From Polaromonas sp. JS666 (GTDB taxonomy: Bacteria > Pseudomonadota > Gammaproteobacteria > Burkholderiales > Burkholderiaceae_C): a stretch of DNA of 64,000 nt. The stretch lies in NCBI RefSeq assembly GCF_900103405.1, contig NZ_FNHX01000003.1, forward strand, positions 496,001 through 560,000, written 5' to 3'. Positions 10,576 through 22,848 of this stretch are shown in pieces; within the stretch, counting starts at the first letter, position 1, and each line of letters starts with the position of its first letter. Under the pieces are notes generated by a model. That model ran no database searches. It was not told the origin of the DNA and saw nothing but the letters and a program-made list of their open reading frames with translations. The translations under genes and the position numbers were made by a program.

Positions 10576-11391
10576 ATGCCTGAACTGCCGGAAGTCGAAG
10601 TTACCCGCCTGAGTTTTGCGGACCGCATCGCGGGCGCGCGCATAGAGCGCATAGCGATGGGCAAACCCCTGCGCTGGCCGCTGGGCTGCCAGCCGCGCCA
10701 GCTTGTGGGCCGGCAGGTGCTGGCGGTTCGCCGGCGCGGCAAATACCTGCTGGTGGACCTGAGCGAGGGCCTGCTGCTGATTCACCTAGGCATGTCCGGC
10801 AGCGTGAGTTTTGGCACCGGCTTTCCCGCGCCGGGCAAGCACGACCACTTCGAGATGGTCACCAGTCTGGGAACCCTGAGGCTCAACGACCCGCGCCGTT
10901 TTGGTGCGGTGGTCTATGCCAGCGATGAAAATTCCCCGGCCGCCCAAAAGCTGCTGGGCCGCCTGGGCGTGGAGCCGCTCAGCGAGGCTTTCGACGCGGC
11001 CGGCTTTCACCAGGCGCTCAAACTGCGGCAGACACCCATCAAACAGGTGCTGCTGGGCGGGGAGGCGGTGGTGGGCGTCGGCAATATTTACGCTTCCGAG
11101 GCCTTGTTCCTGGCGGGCATACGCCCCACCACGCGGGCCAGCCGCATCAGCAAGCCGCGCGCGGCGCTGCTTCACGCGGCGATACGCCAGGTGCTGGCGC
11201 AGGCTGTTACAAAGGGCGGCAGCACCTTGCGGGACTTCTCGAATGCCTGGGGCGAATCGGGCTATTTTCAGCTGGAGGCCATGGTCTACGACCGGGCCGG
11301 CCAGCCCTGCCGGGTCTGCGCCGCGCCCGTCAAAAGCATACGGCAGGGCCAGCGTTCCACTTTTTATTGCGCGACCTGCCAGAAACCTTGA
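10576..11391 (+). CDS. mutM: Formamidopyrimidine-DNA glycosylase (Fpg)
   Basis: 271 aa. MutM removes 8-oxoguanine and formamidopyrimidines from DNA and cleaves at the abasic site. The start at 10576 is required because the mature protein begins MPELPEVE, where Pro2 and Glu3 are catalytic; the in-frame ATG at 10498 would bury them. Lys in GKYLLVDL, the H2TH region ([12 protein letters not shown]) and the C-terminal zinc finger CRVC...CATC are intact. It pairs with mutY 2 kb downstream in the same oxidative-damage pathway. Confidence 0.97.
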   Translation: MPELPEVEVTRLSFADRIAGARIERIAMGKPLRWPLGCQPRQLVGRQVLAVRRRGKYLLVDLSEGLLLIHLGMSGSVSFGTGFPAPGKHDHFEMVTSLGTLRLNDPRRFGAVVYASDENSPAAQKLLGRLGVEPLSEAFDAAGFHQALKLRQTPIKQVLLGGEAVVGVGNIYASEALFLAGIRPTTRASRISKPRAALLHAAIRQVLAQAVTKGGSTLRDFSNAWGESGYFQLEAMVYDRAGQPCRVCAAPVKSIRQGQRSTFYCATCQKP

Positions 11392-11469
11392 AGCCGGGTC
11401 CGTAGTCGCGCCAATAGGCCTTTCGGGGCTGCGATGCTATATTGACCGACCACACTTAACGGAAGACCG

Positions 11470-13449
11470 ATGTCTTTTAACGAACAATTTGACCAGCATG
11501 GGCAGTGGCGGCGCGAATTTGCGCTTCGCCTGAAGCTGCTCGCTGAGTGGATGAAGGACCATGACCTGCTCGACGCGGCCGTCGAGGAGCGCCTGCAGCG
11601 GCTGGAGTCGCAGGTGCGTTCCGACAAGGTCATGGTGGCTTTTGTGGCGGAATTCTCGCGCGGCAAGTCCGAACTGATCAATGCGATCTTTTTCGCCGGC
11701 TACGGCCGCCGCATCATGCCGGCAAGCGCCGGCCGCACCACCATGTGCCCGACCGAACTCGGCTACGACGCGGACGTGCCGCCTTGCCTGCGCCTGCTGC
11801 CCATAGAGACGCGGCTGCAGAAACAGGCGCTGATGGAATGGCGCTCGGCGCCCGAGAAGTGGACACGCGTGGACCTGGACGTCAACGACCCCGCGCAGCT
11901 GGCCCAGGCCCTGGAAAAAGTCGCCGAAGTGCGGCACGTCACCAAGGACGAGGCGCGCGCGCTCGGCTTCTGGCACGACAACAGCCCTGACGACAACCCG
12001 CTGGCCGGCTCCGACGGCCTGATCGAAGTGCCCAAGTGGCGCCACGCGCTCATCAATATCGCGCACCCGCTGCTCAAGCAGGGCCTGGTGATCCTCGATA
12101 CACCCGGCCTGAATGCCATAGGCGCTGAACCCGAGCTGACCGTGAGCCTGATTCCCCAGGCGCATGCCGTGGTGTTCATCCTGGCGGCTGACACCGGTGT
12201 CACCAAGTCCGACCTGTCGATCTGGCGCGAACACCTGATCACCGAGGGCGACGGTAGCGACGCCCGCCTGGTGGTGCTCAACAAGATAGATACGCTCTGG
12301 GACGCGCTGAGCACGCCCGAGCAGGTCAAGGCGCAGATCGACCGGCAACGCGCGACCTCGGCCGAAATCCTGGGCCTGCCCGAGACCCAGGTGATTCCCG
12401 TTTCCGCCCAGAAGGGCCTGGTGGCCAAGGTGACCCGCGACAAGGCTTTGCTGGAGGCCAGCCACCTGCCGGCGCTTGAATTGGCGCTGGGGCAGGGCGT
12501 GATGGGCCAGCGCCAGAAAATCCTTCGCTCGGCGGTGGCCGCCGGCATCGGCGAACTCAGGACGGAGGCCGGGCGCGCCATGCATATACGCCGGCGCGAC
12601 CTGGCCGAGCAGATGATCGAGCTGCGCGGCCTGCGCGGCAAAAATGTTTCGGTGATCAAGCACATGCGCAGCCGCATCGAGCAGGAGCAGGCCGAGTTCG
12701 ACACCAGCGGCTCCAAGATCCACGCGGTGCGCTCGGTGCACCTCAAGATGCTGCGCGACTTGTTCAACCTGCTCAGCACGCCTACCCTCAAAGCCGAACT
12801 GGCCGAGCTCACGAACGCGCTGAAGCAGCCGGGTATCAAGCTGGGCGTCAAAAAAGCCTATGGGCAGACCTTCTCCCGCCTGCGCGAGGGCCTGCAGAAA
12901 TCCCAGGTCCTGAGCGGCGAAATCCAGTCCATGCTGACCGCGTCCTTTCGCCAGCTCAATTCCGAATTCAGTTTCTCGCTGCAGGCGCCCAAGGAGCCGG
13001 AGCTGATCCGCTACGAACATGATCTCGAGCAGATAGAGCGCAGCCACCTGCAATACCTCGGGCTCGGCAATGTGATCAAGCTGTCGCAGGCCGACTTTTC
13101 CGAGCGCCTGGTGCGCGCGCTGGCCACGCGCCTGCGCGTGGTCTATGAAACCGCGCTGGGCGAGGTCGAGCTCTGGAACAAATCGGCGGCTTCGCAGCTG
13201 GACGCCCAACTGCGCGAGCGGCGCCGCAATTTCGGGCGCAGGCTGGAGGCGATTGAGCGCATCCAGCAGGCGGCATCGGGCCTGGACGAGCGCATCGCCG
13301 AGATCGACGAGCAGGAAGGCGTGCTCAACGAGCTGGACACCAAGCTCACCGAGCTGACCGCGCACCTGATGGGTGGCCCCTCGGCGCACGACAAGGCGCA
13401 GGGCGCCGCCGCGGCCGCCAGGAATGCGGCCTTGCCCGAGGCAGCCTGA
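11470..13449 (+). CDS. Dynamin-like GTPase
   Basis: 659 aa. The GTPase elements are in order: P-loop AEFSRGKSEL at residues 60-69, the G3 motif DTPGLN near residue 212 and the G4 motif NKID near residue 275. Long predicted helices and coiled coils fill the rest. This matches bacterial dynamin-like proteins, which remodel or tether membranes. The P-loop has Ala60 where Gly is usual. The TGA stop is four bases before the TTG start of mutY in the same frame. The function is unknown, and so is the reason for sitting between mutM and mutY. Confidence 0.85.
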   Translation: MSFNEQFDQHGQWRREFALRLKLLAEWMKDHDLLDAAVEERLQRLESQVRSDKVMVAFVAEFSRGKSELINAIFFAGYGRRIMPASAGRTTMCPTELGYDADVPPCLRLLPIETRLQKQALMEWRSAPEKWTRVDLDVNDPAQLAQALEKVAEVRHVTKDEARALGFWHDNSPDDNPLAGSDGLIEVPKWRHALINIAHPLLKQGLVILDTPGLNAIGAEPELTVSLIPQAHAVVFILAADTGVTKSDLSIWREHLITEGDGSDARLVVLNKIDTLWDALSTPEQVKAQIDRQRATSAEILGLPETQVIPVSAQKGLVAKVTRDKALLEASHLPALELALGQGVMGQRQKILRSAVAAGIGELRTEAGRAMHIRRRDLAEQMIELRGLRGKNVSVIKHMRSRIEQEQAEFDTSGSKIHAVRSVHLKMLRDLFNLLSTPTLKAELAELTNALKQPGIKLGVKKAYGQTFSRLREGLQKSQVLSGEIQSMLTASFRQLNSEFSFSLQAPKEPELIRYEHDLEQIERSHLQYLGLGNVIKLSQADFSERLVRALATRLRVVYETALGEVELWNKSAASQLDAQLRERRRNFGRRLEAIERIQQAASGLDERIAEIDEQEGVLNELDTKLTELTAHLMGGPSAHDKAQGAAAAARNAALPEAA

Positions 13450-13452
13450 ACC

Positions 13453-14511
13453 TTGCCTGCTGGTTTTTCCGCGGAAATTGTCCGCTGGCAAAGCACTCAC
13501 GGGCGCAACAGCCTGCCTTGGCAGAACACGCGCGATCCCTATCGCGTGTGGCTGTCCGAAATCATGCTGCAGCAGACCCAGGTCACAACTGTGCTCGATT
13601 ACTACGCGCGATTCCTGCAGCGTTTCCCCACGGTCGCCCAACTGGCCGCCGCGAGCGAAGACGAAGTGCTGGGCCTGTGGAGCGGGCTGGGCTACTACAG
13701 CCGCGCGCGCAACCTGCACCGCTGCGCAAAAGACGTGGTAGCCCTGCACGGCGGGCAATTTCCGGGCACGGCGGAGCAGCTCCAGACCCTGCCCGGCATA
13801 GGCCGCTCGACGGCGGCCGCGATTGCCTCCTTCTGTTTCGGCGAGCGCGTCGCGATCCTGGACGGCAACGTCAAACGGGTGCTCACGCGGGTGCTGGGTT
13901 TCTCCGCAGACCTGGCCCAAAGCGCCAACGAAAAAACATTGTGGAGCCTGGCAACGGAGCTGCTGCCAAAGCGGAGTCTCTCCGAAACCATGCCGCGCTA
14001 CACCCAGGGGCTGATGGACCTGGGCGCGTCCATTTGCGCCGGGCGCCAGCCGCAGTGCCTGCTGTGCCCCGTCCAGAAGCTGTGCCGCGGCTTTGCCGAG
14101 GGCGAGCCCGGAAAATACCCCGTCAAGACCCGCAAGCTCAAGCGCAGCGCCCAGGGCCTGAGCCTGCTGTGGGCGCAGCGGCCCGACGGTTCCGTCTGGC
14201 TTGAAAGGCGCCCGGGCCGGGGTGTCTGGGGCGGGCTGTATTGCCTGCCTGTGTTCGACAGCGATGACGAACTCAAGGCGGTGCTACCGGCTTCGCTGCA
14301 ATCCCGGCTCGACCCGCTGCCGCAGTTTGTCCATGTGCTGACCCACAAGGATTTGTATTTGTCGCCGTGGGTTGCGGGCTTTGGCGCCGGCCAGGCCCTG
14401 CCCAAGGCCATGGTGTCGGAAGAACGGCCGGGCGCCTGGTTCAGCCCCGATGCCTGGCCCGGCCTGGGCCTGCCCGCGCCCATACGCAAGCTGCTCACGC
14501 AGGACGCCTGA
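13453..14511 (+). CDS. mutY: A/G-specific adenine glycosylase
   Basis: 352 aa. MutY excises adenine opposite 8-oxoguanine, complementing MutM. Visible are WLSEIMLQQTQV, the helix-hairpin-helix LQTLPGIGRSTAAAI near residue 115, the catalytic Asp in LDGNVKRVL, and the 4Fe-4S loop C-x6-C-x2-C-x5-C (CAGRQPQCLLCPVQKLC). A C-terminal NUDIX-like domain follows. The start is probably the TTG at 13453, since the upstream stop is in the same frame and no ATG is suitably placed. Confidence 0.96.
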   Translation: MPAGFSAEIVRWQSTHGRNSLPWQNTRDPYRVWLSEIMLQQTQVTTVLDYYARFLQRFPTVAQLAAASEDEVLGLWSGLGYYSRARNLHRCAKDVVALHGGQFPGTAEQLQTLPGIGRSTAAAIASFCFGERVAILDGNVKRVLTRVLGFSADLAQSANEKTLWSLATELLPKRSLSETMPRYTQGLMDLGASICAGRQPQCLLCPVQKLCRGFAEGEPGKYPVKTRKLKRSAQGLSLLWAQRPDGSVWLERRPGRGVWGGLYCLPVFDSDDELKAVLPASLQSRLDPLPQFVHVLTHKDLYLSPWVAGFGAGQALPKAMVSEERPGAWFSPDAWPGLGLPAPIRKLLTQDA

Positions 14512-14516
14512 GGTCC

Positions 14517-15386
14517 TTAGCCCGCGTCCAGTTCGCGGTGCCGCTTCAGCGTGCGCCAGTGCGGGCTGAACGTGGCCGCCAGTTGCTCGACCAGGTAGAC
14601 CGAACGGTGCTGGCCGCCGGTGCAGCCTATGGCGACCGTCACATAGCTGCGGTGGTCGCGCACCAGCGCGTTCAGCCAGTGCTTGAGGAACTGCTCGATG
14701 TGGCTGAACATTTCGCCGACCTCGGCATGTCCCTTGAGGTAGTCTGCCACCGGTTGGTCCCGCCCGGTCAGGTGGCGCAGGCCAGACTCATAGTGCGGGT
14801 TGGGCAGCATGCGCACGTCGAACACATAGTCGGCGTCCAGCGGCACGCCGCGCTTGAACGCGAAGGACTCGAACACCAGCGTGAGCTGCGTGATGGGCGC
14901 GGAAATCAGCGATTTCACATATCCCTGCAGCTGTGACGACCGGATCATGCTGGTGTCCAGCACGTGGGCCTGCTCGCGCATTTCACCGAGCAGCTCGCGC
15001 TCCAGTTCGATGGCGTCCACCAGCGCGCGGTGCTGGTCGGAGGCGTCTATGCGCGACAGCGGGTGCAGCCGGCGCGTTTCCGAAAAGCGGCGCACCAGGG
15101 TCTCGGTGTTGGCGTCCAGGAACAGCGACTGCACCACCACGCCGGATTCGCGCAGCTGTCGCAGCTGCTGGGGTACCAGCGGCAGCGAGGTGGCGCTGCG
15201 CACGTCCATGGCGATCGCCACCTTTTGCGCGCCGTGCTGCTGCTCCAGCGCAACGAAGGGCGTGAGCAGTTCCGGGGGCAGGTTGTCGACGCAGTAATAA
15301 CCGGCGTCCTCGAGCGCATGCAGGGCCACGGATTTGCCCGAGCCCGACATCCCGGTGATGAGGACCATTTCCAGAGCCGCCATCAC
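14517..15386 (-). CDS. rapZ: RNase adapter protein RapZ
   Basis: 289 aa. RapZ is a P-loop protein that in E. coli delivers the small RNA GlmZ to RNase E. The Walker A motif [16 protein letters not shown] is at the N-terminus, followed by [12 protein letters not shown]. The C-terminal domain carries [21 protein letters not shown] and [14 protein letters not shown]. It overlaps recN by four bases. Whether a GlmZ-like RNA exists here cannot be seen. Confidence 0.94.
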   Translation of the reverse strand: MMAALEMVLITGMSGSGKSVALHALEDAGYYCVDNLPPELLTPFVALEQQHGAQKVAIAMDVRSATSLPLVPQQLRQLRESGVVVQSLFLDANTETLVRRFSETRRLHPLSRIDASDQHRALVDAIELERELLGEMREQAHVLDTSMIRSSQLQGYVKSLISAPITQLTLVFESFAFKRGVPLDADYVFDVRMLPNPHYESGLRHLTGRDQPVADYLKGHAEVGEMFSHIEQFLKHWLNALVRDHRSYVTVAIGCTGGQHRSVYLVEQLAATFSPHWRTLKRHRELDAG

Positions 15387-17026
15387 TGCCCCAGCATTTC
15401 CTTGGCATGGGCCAGCGTGGTGCCGGAGAGGCGCTCGCCGCCCAGCATGCGGGCGATTTCGGCCACGCGCTGCTCGCCGTTGACATGGTCCACGGCGCTC
15501 AGGGTGACGCCGTTTTCGGCGCGCTTGGCGACCACCAGGTGCTGGTCGGCGCAGGCCGCCACCTGGGGCAAATGGGTGACGGCCATAACCTGGCGATCCT
15601 TGCCCAGCTGCTTCATCAGGCGGCCCACGGTTTCGGCGACGGCGCCGCCCACGCCCGAGTCCACTTCGTCAAAAATCAGGGTTTCGGCCTGCCCGAGCTG
15701 GCTGGTGGTGACGGCAATGGCCAGCGCGATGCGCGACAGTTCGCCGCCGGAGGCCACCTTGCCGACCGGGCGCGGTGTGCTGCCGGCGTGGCCGGCCACC
15801 AGGAACTCGGCTTGTTCCAGCCCATGCTGGGCAGGCTGCTCGAGCTTGGCCAGCGCGACGTCGAACTTGCCGCCCTGCATGCCCAGGCCCTGCATGGCCT
15901 GAGTGATGGCCTTGGCCAGCTGGGGCGCGGCCTTGCCGCGCGCCTTGGACACCTTGCCGGCTTCTTCCAGGTAGGCCGCCTTGGCCAGGTTCTCGTTCTT
16001 TTCAAGCTGGGCCAGGTCGGCCGCGGCATTGAGTTTTTGCAGCTCGGCCTGCCAGGAGGCCAGCAGTTCCGGCAGTTCGGCCGGCGTGCGTTTGTAGCGG
16101 CGCGCCAGGCTGACCCACAGCGACAGCCGCTCGTCCAGTTCGGCCAGGCGCTGCGGTTCGAGTTCGGCATGGCGGGCATAGCCGTTGAGCGAATGCACGG
16201 TGTCTTCCATCTGCGCCAGCGCGCCGTTCAGGACTTCCACCATGGCCTTGAATTCGGGTTCTATGTGTTCCTGGTTCTGCAGTGCGGTGATCGCGCGGCC
16301 CAGCAGCGCGTTGGCGTTGTCGTCGGACTCCTGCAGCGCGTCGACGGCCGTCTGTACCGCGTCGCGCAGGGCCTGGGCATTCGACAGGCGCCCGTGCTGG
16401 GCGTTGAGTTCGTCCCACTCGTCGGCGCCGGGCGCGAGCTTGTCCACTTCGCCGATCTGCCAGGCCAGGCGCTCGCGCTCGCGCTGCAGGCTGTCCTGGG
16501 CATCGCGCGCCTCGGTCAGCGTTTTTTGCGCCAGGCGCCACTGCTGCCAGCGGCGCGAGAGTTCGTCCGTGGAGACGTCGGCATAAGAGTCCAGCAGGCC
16601 GCGCACGGCGTCGGGCCGGGTCAGGCTCTGCCAGGCATGCTGGCCGTGGATGTCGACCAGCTGGTCGGCGATCTCCTTGAGCTGGGTGGCGGTGGCCGCG
16701 CTGCCGTTGATCCAGGCGCGGCTTTTGCCTTGCGCGTCGACCGTGCGGCGCAGCAGCAGGGTGTCGCCGCCGTCGAAGCCGGCTTGCTCCAGCCAGGGCG
16801 CCAGGCTTTGGGGGCTGTCGAATTCGGCGCTGATCTCGCAGCGCGCCGCGCCTTCACGCACCACGCCGGCATCGGCGCGCGCGCCCAGCGCCAGTTGCAG
16901 CGCGTCGATCAGGATGGACTTGCCGGCGCCGGTTTCACCGGTAAGCACCGTGAACCCGCCGGACAGGTCCAGTTCGAGTTCGTGGACGATGACAAAATCG
17001 CGAAGCGAGATGCTTTTGAGGCTCAT
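15383..17026 (-). CDS. recN: DNA repair protein RecN
   Basis: 547 aa. RecN is an SMC-like ATPase acting in double-strand-break repair. Walker A ([14 protein letters not shown]) is near residue 30. A long coiled coil fills the middle, and the ABC signature ([11 protein letters not shown]) and Walker B ([12 protein letters not shown]) are near residues 425-460. It overlaps rapZ at its 3' end and starts 18 bases after nadK, so nadK-recN-rapZ look like one operon. I saw no LexA-type box in the short upstream gap, although recN is SOS-controlled in many bacteria. Confidence 0.96.
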   Translation of the reverse strand: MSLKSISLRDFVIVHELELDLSGGFTVLTGETGAGKSILIDALQLALGARADAGVVREGAARCEISAEFDSPQSLAPWLEQAGFDGGDTLLLRRTVDAQGKSRAWINGSAATATQLKEIADQLVDIHGQHAWQSLTRPDAVRGLLDSYADVSTDELSRRWQQWRLAQKTLTEARDAQDSLQRERERLAWQIGEVDKLAPGADEWDELNAQHGRLSNAQALRDAVQTAVDALQESDDNANALLGRAITALQNQEHIEPEFKAMVEVLNGALAQMEDTVHSLNGYARHAELEPQRLAELDERLSLWVSLARRYKRTPAELPELLASWQAELQKLNAAADLAQLEKNENLAKAAYLEEAGKVSKARGKAAPQLAKAITQAMQGLGMQGGKFDVALAKLEQPAQHGLEQAEFLVAGHAGSTPRPVGKVASGGELSRIALAIAVTTSQLGQAETLIFDEVDSGVGGAVAETVGRLMKQLGKDRQVMAVTHLPQVAACADQHLVVAKRAENGVTLSAVDHVNGEQRVAEIARMLGGERLSGTTLAHAKEMLGQ

Positions 17027-17044
17027 AAGGTGGATACGGGCCCT

Positions 17045-17926
17045 TCAGGCCCCGCCTTCATTCCAGTGGAGTTTTTTGCGCAGGGTGTCAAAGTAGCTCC
17101 AGCCCTTGGGATGGAGAAAACGCATCTGGTGCTCCGAACGCCTGACGGTGATGCGGTCGCCGTGCAGCAGGCTGGCCAGCGACTGCATGTCGAAGTTGGC
17201 GCTGGCGTCCCGGCCGGCGACGATTTCAATCGTGATCTCGCCCGAGTCGGACAGCACGATGGGCCGGTTCGACAGGGTGTGCGGCGCAATCGGCGCCAGC
17301 ACCCAGCCGGCAATCGAGGGGTGCAGCAGCGGGCCGCCGGCCGACAGCGCATAGGCCGTGGAGCCGGTGGGCGAGGCGATGATCAGGCCGTCGGCACGCT
17401 GGTTGGCCACGAAGCGGCCGTCCACCTCGACGCGAAGCTCCACCATGCCGGCGGTCGCCCCGCGGTTGACCACCACGTCGTTCATGGCAGTGGCGCTGAA
17501 GACGCAGCGGCCGTCGCGCACCACCTTGGCCTGCATCATCCAGCGGCGGTCTTCCTCGTACTCGCCGCGCAGCATGGGAATCAGCGTGTTCTGGTAGCCC
17601 TCGAAGGCGATGTCCGTGATGAAACCGAGCCGGCCCTGGTTGATGCCCACCAGCGGGATGCCGAACTGCGCCAGCAGCCGCCCTATGCCCAGCATGGTGC
17701 CGTCGCCGCCGACCACCAGGGCCAGGTCGCACTGGGCGCCTATGCCGGCCGCGTCCAGCGTCGGGAATTGCGTCAGGCCCGTGTTGCTGGCGGTGTCCTG
17801 CTCTATCGCCACCTCGCAGCCCTGGGTGCCCAGGAAATGCGCGATGTCCTCGAGCGCCGACCGGGAACCTTGCGCGTGGTACTTGCCGATCAGGGCGACA
17901 TGGCGGAATTGCGACTTCATCGGCAA
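17045..17926 (-). CDS. nadK: NAD kinase
   Basis: 293 aa. NadK phosphorylates NAD to NADP. The diagnostic [11 protein letters not shown] motif is near residue 70, with [11 protein letters not shown] and the substrate region [19 protein letters not shown] following. It is divergent from hrcA with only 42 bases between the starts, a conserved arrangement in betaproteobacteria. Confidence 0.97.
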   Translation of the reverse strand: MPMKSQFRHVALIGKYHAQGSRSALEDIAHFLGTQGCEVAIEQDTASNTGLTQFPTLDAAGIGAQCDLALVVGGDGTMLGIGRLLAQFGIPLVGINQGRLGFITDIAFEGYQNTLIPMLRGEYEEDRRWMMQAKVVRDGRCVFSATAMNDVVVNRGATAGMVELRVEVDGRFVANQRADGLIIASPTGSTAYALSAGGPLLHPSIAGWVLAPIAPHTLSNRPIVLSDSGEITIEIVAGRDASANFDMQSLASLLHGDRITVRRSEHQMRFLHPKGWSYFDTLRKKLHWNEGGA

Positions 17927-17968
17927 ATTACATCACAACATCCGGCCCAGGCTTCGTAGAATGTCGGC

Positions 17969-18988
17969 ATGCTTGATGATCGTGCGCGGTTGCTTCTCAA
18001 GGCGCTGGTGGAGCGCTACATTGCCGACGGGCAACCGGTGGGTTCGCGCACGCTGTCCAAGGCCTCGGGCCTGGAGCTGTCCCCCGCCACCATACGCAAT
18101 GTCATGAGCGACCTCGAGGAGCTCGGCCTGATCGTCAGCCCGCACACCTCGGCCGGCCGTATTCCCACGGCGCGCGGCTACCGCCTCTTTGTCGACACCA
18201 TGCTGACCACGCAGCGCGACCCGTTCGCCGGCGCCGGCCAGATAGGCGCGCCACGGCTGGCGCCCGACCAGCCGCAAAAGGTGCTCAGCAACGCGGCGCA
18301 CATGCTGTCCAGCCTGTCGCAGTTTGTCGGCGTGGTCATGGCACCGCGCCGGACCTCGGTGTTCCGCCATATCGAATTTTTGCGCCTGTCGGAAAAACGC
18401 TTTCTCGTGATCATCGTGTCGCCCGACGGCGACGTGCAGAACCGGGTCATCTTCACCGAGGCCGACTACACCCAGTCGCAGCTCGTGGAGGCCGCCAATT
18501 TCCTCAATTCACACTATGCCGGCATGGCCATCGAGGAAGTGCGCGAGCGTCTGAAAAACGAGGTCGAGGCGCTGCGCGGCGAGATCGCCACTTTGATGCA
18601 GGCCGCGGTCAAGGTCAGCTCCGAGGCCATCGAGTCGCGCGACGAGGTCGTGATCTCCGGCGAGCGCAACCTGCTGGCCGTCAGCGATTTCTCGGGCGAC
18701 ATGGGCAACCTGCGCAAGCTGTTCGACCTTTTTGAGCAAAAAGCGCAGCTGATGCGCCTGCTCGACGTGTCCAGCCGCGCCGAAGGCGTTCGCATCTACA
18801 TAGGCGGTGAAAGCCAGGTCGTTCCCTACCAGGAACTGTCGGTGGTGACCGCGCCCTATGAGGTCGACGGCCAGGTCGTGGGCACGCTGGGTGTCATAGG
18901 CCCCATGCGCATGCCCTACGAAAAAATGATCCAGATTGTCGATATCACCTCCAAACTGGTCAGCACCGCCCTCAGCCACAGCAAGTAG
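17969..18988 (+). CDS. hrcA: Heat-inducible transcription repressor HrcA
   Basis: 339 aa. HrcA represses chaperone genes by binding CIRCE operators. The N-terminal winged helix includes [37 protein letters not shown] cut here as a single region at residues 15-50; the GAF-like and dimerisation regions follow ([27 protein letters not shown]). No CIRCE inverted repeat is visible at its own promoter, so its targets lie outside the window. Confidence 0.95.
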   Translation: MLDDRARLLLKALVERYIADGQPVGSRTLSKASGLELSPATIRNVMSDLEELGLIVSPHTSAGRIPTARGYRLFVDTMLTTQRDPFAGAGQIGAPRLAPDQPQKVLSNAAHMLSSLSQFVGVVMAPRRTSVFRHIEFLRLSEKRFLVIIVSPDGDVQNRVIFTEADYTQSQLVEAANFLNSHYAGMAIEEVRERLKNEVEALRGEIATLMQAAVKVSSEAIESRDEVVISGERNLLAVSDFSGDMGNLRKLFDLFEQKAQLMRLLDVSSRAEGVRIYIGGESQVVPYQELSVVTAPYEVDGQVVGTLGVIGPMRMPYEKMIQIVDITSKLVSTALSHSK

Positions 18989-19033
18989 GCCCGAGAACCG
19001 GCCTCAGACGCCCTTACAATCTCCCTCTTGTGT

Positions 19034-19110
19034 GGGGCGTTAGCTCAGTTGGTTAGAGCAGAGGACTCATAATCCTTTGGTCGAGTGTTCAAGTCACTCA
19101 CGCCCTACCA
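19034..19110 (+). tRNA. tRNA with CAT anticodon (elongator Met, or Ile2)
   Basis: 77 nt with encoded CCA. The acceptor stem GGGGCGT/ACGCCCT pairs with a G-U at the first position. The D arm is TAGCTCAGTTGGTTAGAGCA, the anticodon loop CTCATAA and the T arm GAGTG TTCAAGT CACTC. The lack of the initiator features (three G-C pairs under the anticodon) rules out fMet. The TTGGTC variable region resembles Ile2 tRNAs whose C34 becomes lysidine, so the amino acid is uncertain. A TACAAT -10-like sequence precedes it at about 19014. Confidence 0.9.
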
Positions 19111-19137
19111 TTTAAATAAGCTATAATTTGAGGCTTA

Positions 19138-19214
19138 GCGGCTGTAGCTCAGTTGGATAGAGTACTTGGCTACGAACCAAGGGGTCGTGGGTTCAATTCC
19201 TGCCAGCCGCACCA
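19138..19214 (+). tRNA. tRNA-Arg (ACG)
   Basis: 77 nt with encoded CCA. The acceptor stem GCGGCTG/CAGCCGC and anticodon stem CTTGG/CCAAG pair fully; the loop is CTACGAA with anticodon ACG. It is 27 bases after the CAT tRNA and followed by a terminator, so the two form one transcript. Confidence 0.97.
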
Positions 19215-19231
19215 CTTTCATTAGTGATTTC

Positions 19232-19266
19232 AATAGCTTAGAGGCTCACCCCTCTAGGCTATTTTT
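19232..19266 (+). terminator. Terminator of the tRNA pair
   Basis: A 13-base stem, AATAGCTTAGAGG (19232-19244) with CCTCTAGGCTATT (19251-19263) and one mismatch, is followed by a T run. Confidence 0.8.
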
Positions 19267-19372
19267 CTTTCTGCCTGGGTTTTAGTGGTTTTCCTGGGGC
19301 CCCGCGACTCCGGATGGGCTGTACGGCCGGCGGGTGCTCCGTTATTCTGGATGCTCATTCCGGAGGAGAGAC

Positions 19373-19624
19373 ATGGAAGCACTGAAGGTCGAGGACCACG
19401 GCGAGTGGCTCAGTTTTGGGATTTCGCACGCGGGCCAGGCGATTCCCGTCAAAATTTCACGCGAGGTGATGCAGGAATTTTTCGGCGCCGCGCCGGGAGA
19501 CTCCCTGAAAAAAGCCTATGAGCTGGATGCCGAAATGATCCACGCCCGGGCCGCCGACCTGGTCGTGGTGGGCACGAACTACACGCCTGACAATCCCCTG
19601 GTCCTGAGGATGGAAGATTTTTAG
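19373..19624 (+). CDS. Small conserved hypothetical protein
   Basis: 83 aa. The ATG at 19373 is preceded by GGAGGAGAG, a strong ribosome site, which decides against the longer frame starting at 19334. The protein is acidic and soluble, with a beta-rich start (ALKVEDHGEWLSFGIS) and an end VVGTNYTPDNPLVLRMEDF. It recalls the DUF1488 style of short proteins, but I cannot confirm membership. It lies between the tRNA pair and greB. Confidence 0.65.
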   Translation: MEALKVEDHGEWLSFGISHAGQAIPVKISREVMQEFFGAAPGDSLKKAYELDAEMIHARAADLVVVGTNYTPDNPLVLRMEDF

Positions 19625-19668
19625 GGGCATTCGCGGCTGGCGGCCATGAATGCTAAGGTGGCCGGAGC

Positions 19669-20238
19669 ATGAACAAAGCCTTTACCAAAGAAACCGACGA
19701 GTCCGAGGACGACGAGCCCGCGCTCGCGCCCCTGCCCGGCGGCGGCAAAAACTACATCACGCCCCAGGGCTATGAGCGTTTGCGCGGCGAGTTGCTGGAC
19801 CTGATAGACAACGAGCGACCCAAGATGGTCGAGGTTGTCCACTGGGCCGCCAGCAACGGCGACCGCTCGGAGAACGGCGACTACCACTATGGCAAAAAGC
19901 GCCTGCGCGAAATCGACAGGCGCATCCGCTTCCTGACTAAAAGGCTGGAAATCGCGGAAGTCAGCAATCCCTCCATCCATCACGGCAGCGACCAGGCCTT
20001 CTTCGGTGCCACCGTGACCTATGCCGATGACGAGGGCGTCGAGCGCGTTGTGACCATACTCGGGATCGACGAGGCCAACAGCGCCCTGGGACAGATCAGC
20101 TGGATATCGCCCGTGGCCAGGGCGCTGCTCAAGTCGCGCGTGGGCGATGAGGTCAGCCTGGTAACGCCGCAAGGCGTGCAGACGCTGGAGGTGCTCAAGG
20201 TGGACTACCCGGCGCCCGATGAGCGCACGTCCGGCTAG
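19669..20238 (+). CDS. greB: Transcription elongation factor GreB
   Basis: 189 aa. GreB enters the RNA polymerase secondary channel and stimulates cleavage of backtracked RNA. The coiled-coil domain carries YITPQGYERLRGEL and the acidic tip GDRSENGDYHYGKK, whose D and E supply the magnesium. Adjacent REIDRRIRFLTKRLE is the GreB-type signature. The C-terminal FKBP-like domain ends LKSRVGDEVSLVTP. The N-terminal acidic extension of about 25 residues before GGGKNY is longer than in E. coli. Confidence 0.95.
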   Translation: MNKAFTKETDESEDDEPALAPLPGGGKNYITPQGYERLRGELLDLIDNERPKMVEVVHWAASNGDRSENGDYHYGKKRLREIDRRIRFLTKRLEIAEVSNPSIHHGSDQAFFGATVTYADDEGVERVVTILGIDEANSALGQISWISPVARALLKSRVGDEVSLVTPQGVQTLEVLKVDYPAPDERTSG

Positions 20239-20247
20239 CCTGCGAAG

Positions 20248-22494
<2,247 letters not shown>

Positions 22495-22558
22495 GCCTTA
22501 AATGTATCGCGGCATGAAAAAAACATGAAAAAAATGGGCTCTAGCGAGCCAAAAATGA

Positions 22559-22585
22559 AAAAAGCACCGATATTCGGTGCTTTTT
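22559..22585 (-). terminator. Terminator between rpoZ and spoT
   Basis: The stem AAAAGCACCGA/TCGGTGCTTTT has a three-base loop and T runs on both strands. It lies beyond the rpoZ stop, so it probably ends the gmk-rpoZ transcript or tunes entry into spoT. Confidence 0.75.
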
Positions 22586-22603
22586 GCGAAGCTGAACGGT
22601 GTC

Positions 22604-22807
22604 TCAGGTGGGGACTTTTTTCAGCATTTCGAGGCCGATCTTGCCTTCGGCGATTTCGCGCAGGGCGGTCACGCCGGGCTTGTTCTTGCTTTCGATCTTG
22701 GGGGCATGGCCCTGGCTGAGCATGCGTGCGCGGTAGGTGGCGGCCAGCACCAGCTGGAAGCGGTTCGGGATTTTCTCGAGGCAATCTTCGACGGTAATGC
22801 GGGCCAT
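22604..22807 (-). CDS. rpoZ: RNA polymerase omega subunit
   Basis: 67 aa, the usual short betaproteobacterial form. It starts [20 protein letters not shown] and contains the conserved [10 protein letters not shown]. Omega assists assembly of beta' in RNA polymerase and forms part of a ppGpp site. Gene order gmk-rpoZ-spoT is conserved. Confidence 0.97.
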   Translation of the reverse strand: MARITVEDCLEKIPNRFQLVLAATYRARMLSQGHAPKIESKNKPGVTALREIAEGKIGLEMLKKVPT

Positions 22808-22848
22808 GGTGATCTCCGGTGTGATCGATAAGGGAAAAAGCGCTGAAA

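Noticed and set aside
11437..13920. 827-codon minus-strand open frame
   Set aside because: It is antisense to the dynamin gene and mutY, has the His/Gln/Ala-rich composition typical of shadow frames in GC-rich DNA, and shows no domain.
17027..17044. LexA box in front of recN
   Set aside because: No CTG-N10-CAG sequence was found in the gap or the adjacent end of nadK, so SOS control is not supported here.
15407..17959. 850-codon plus-strand open frame across recN and nadK
   Set aside because: Antisense to two well-recognised genes; no family features.
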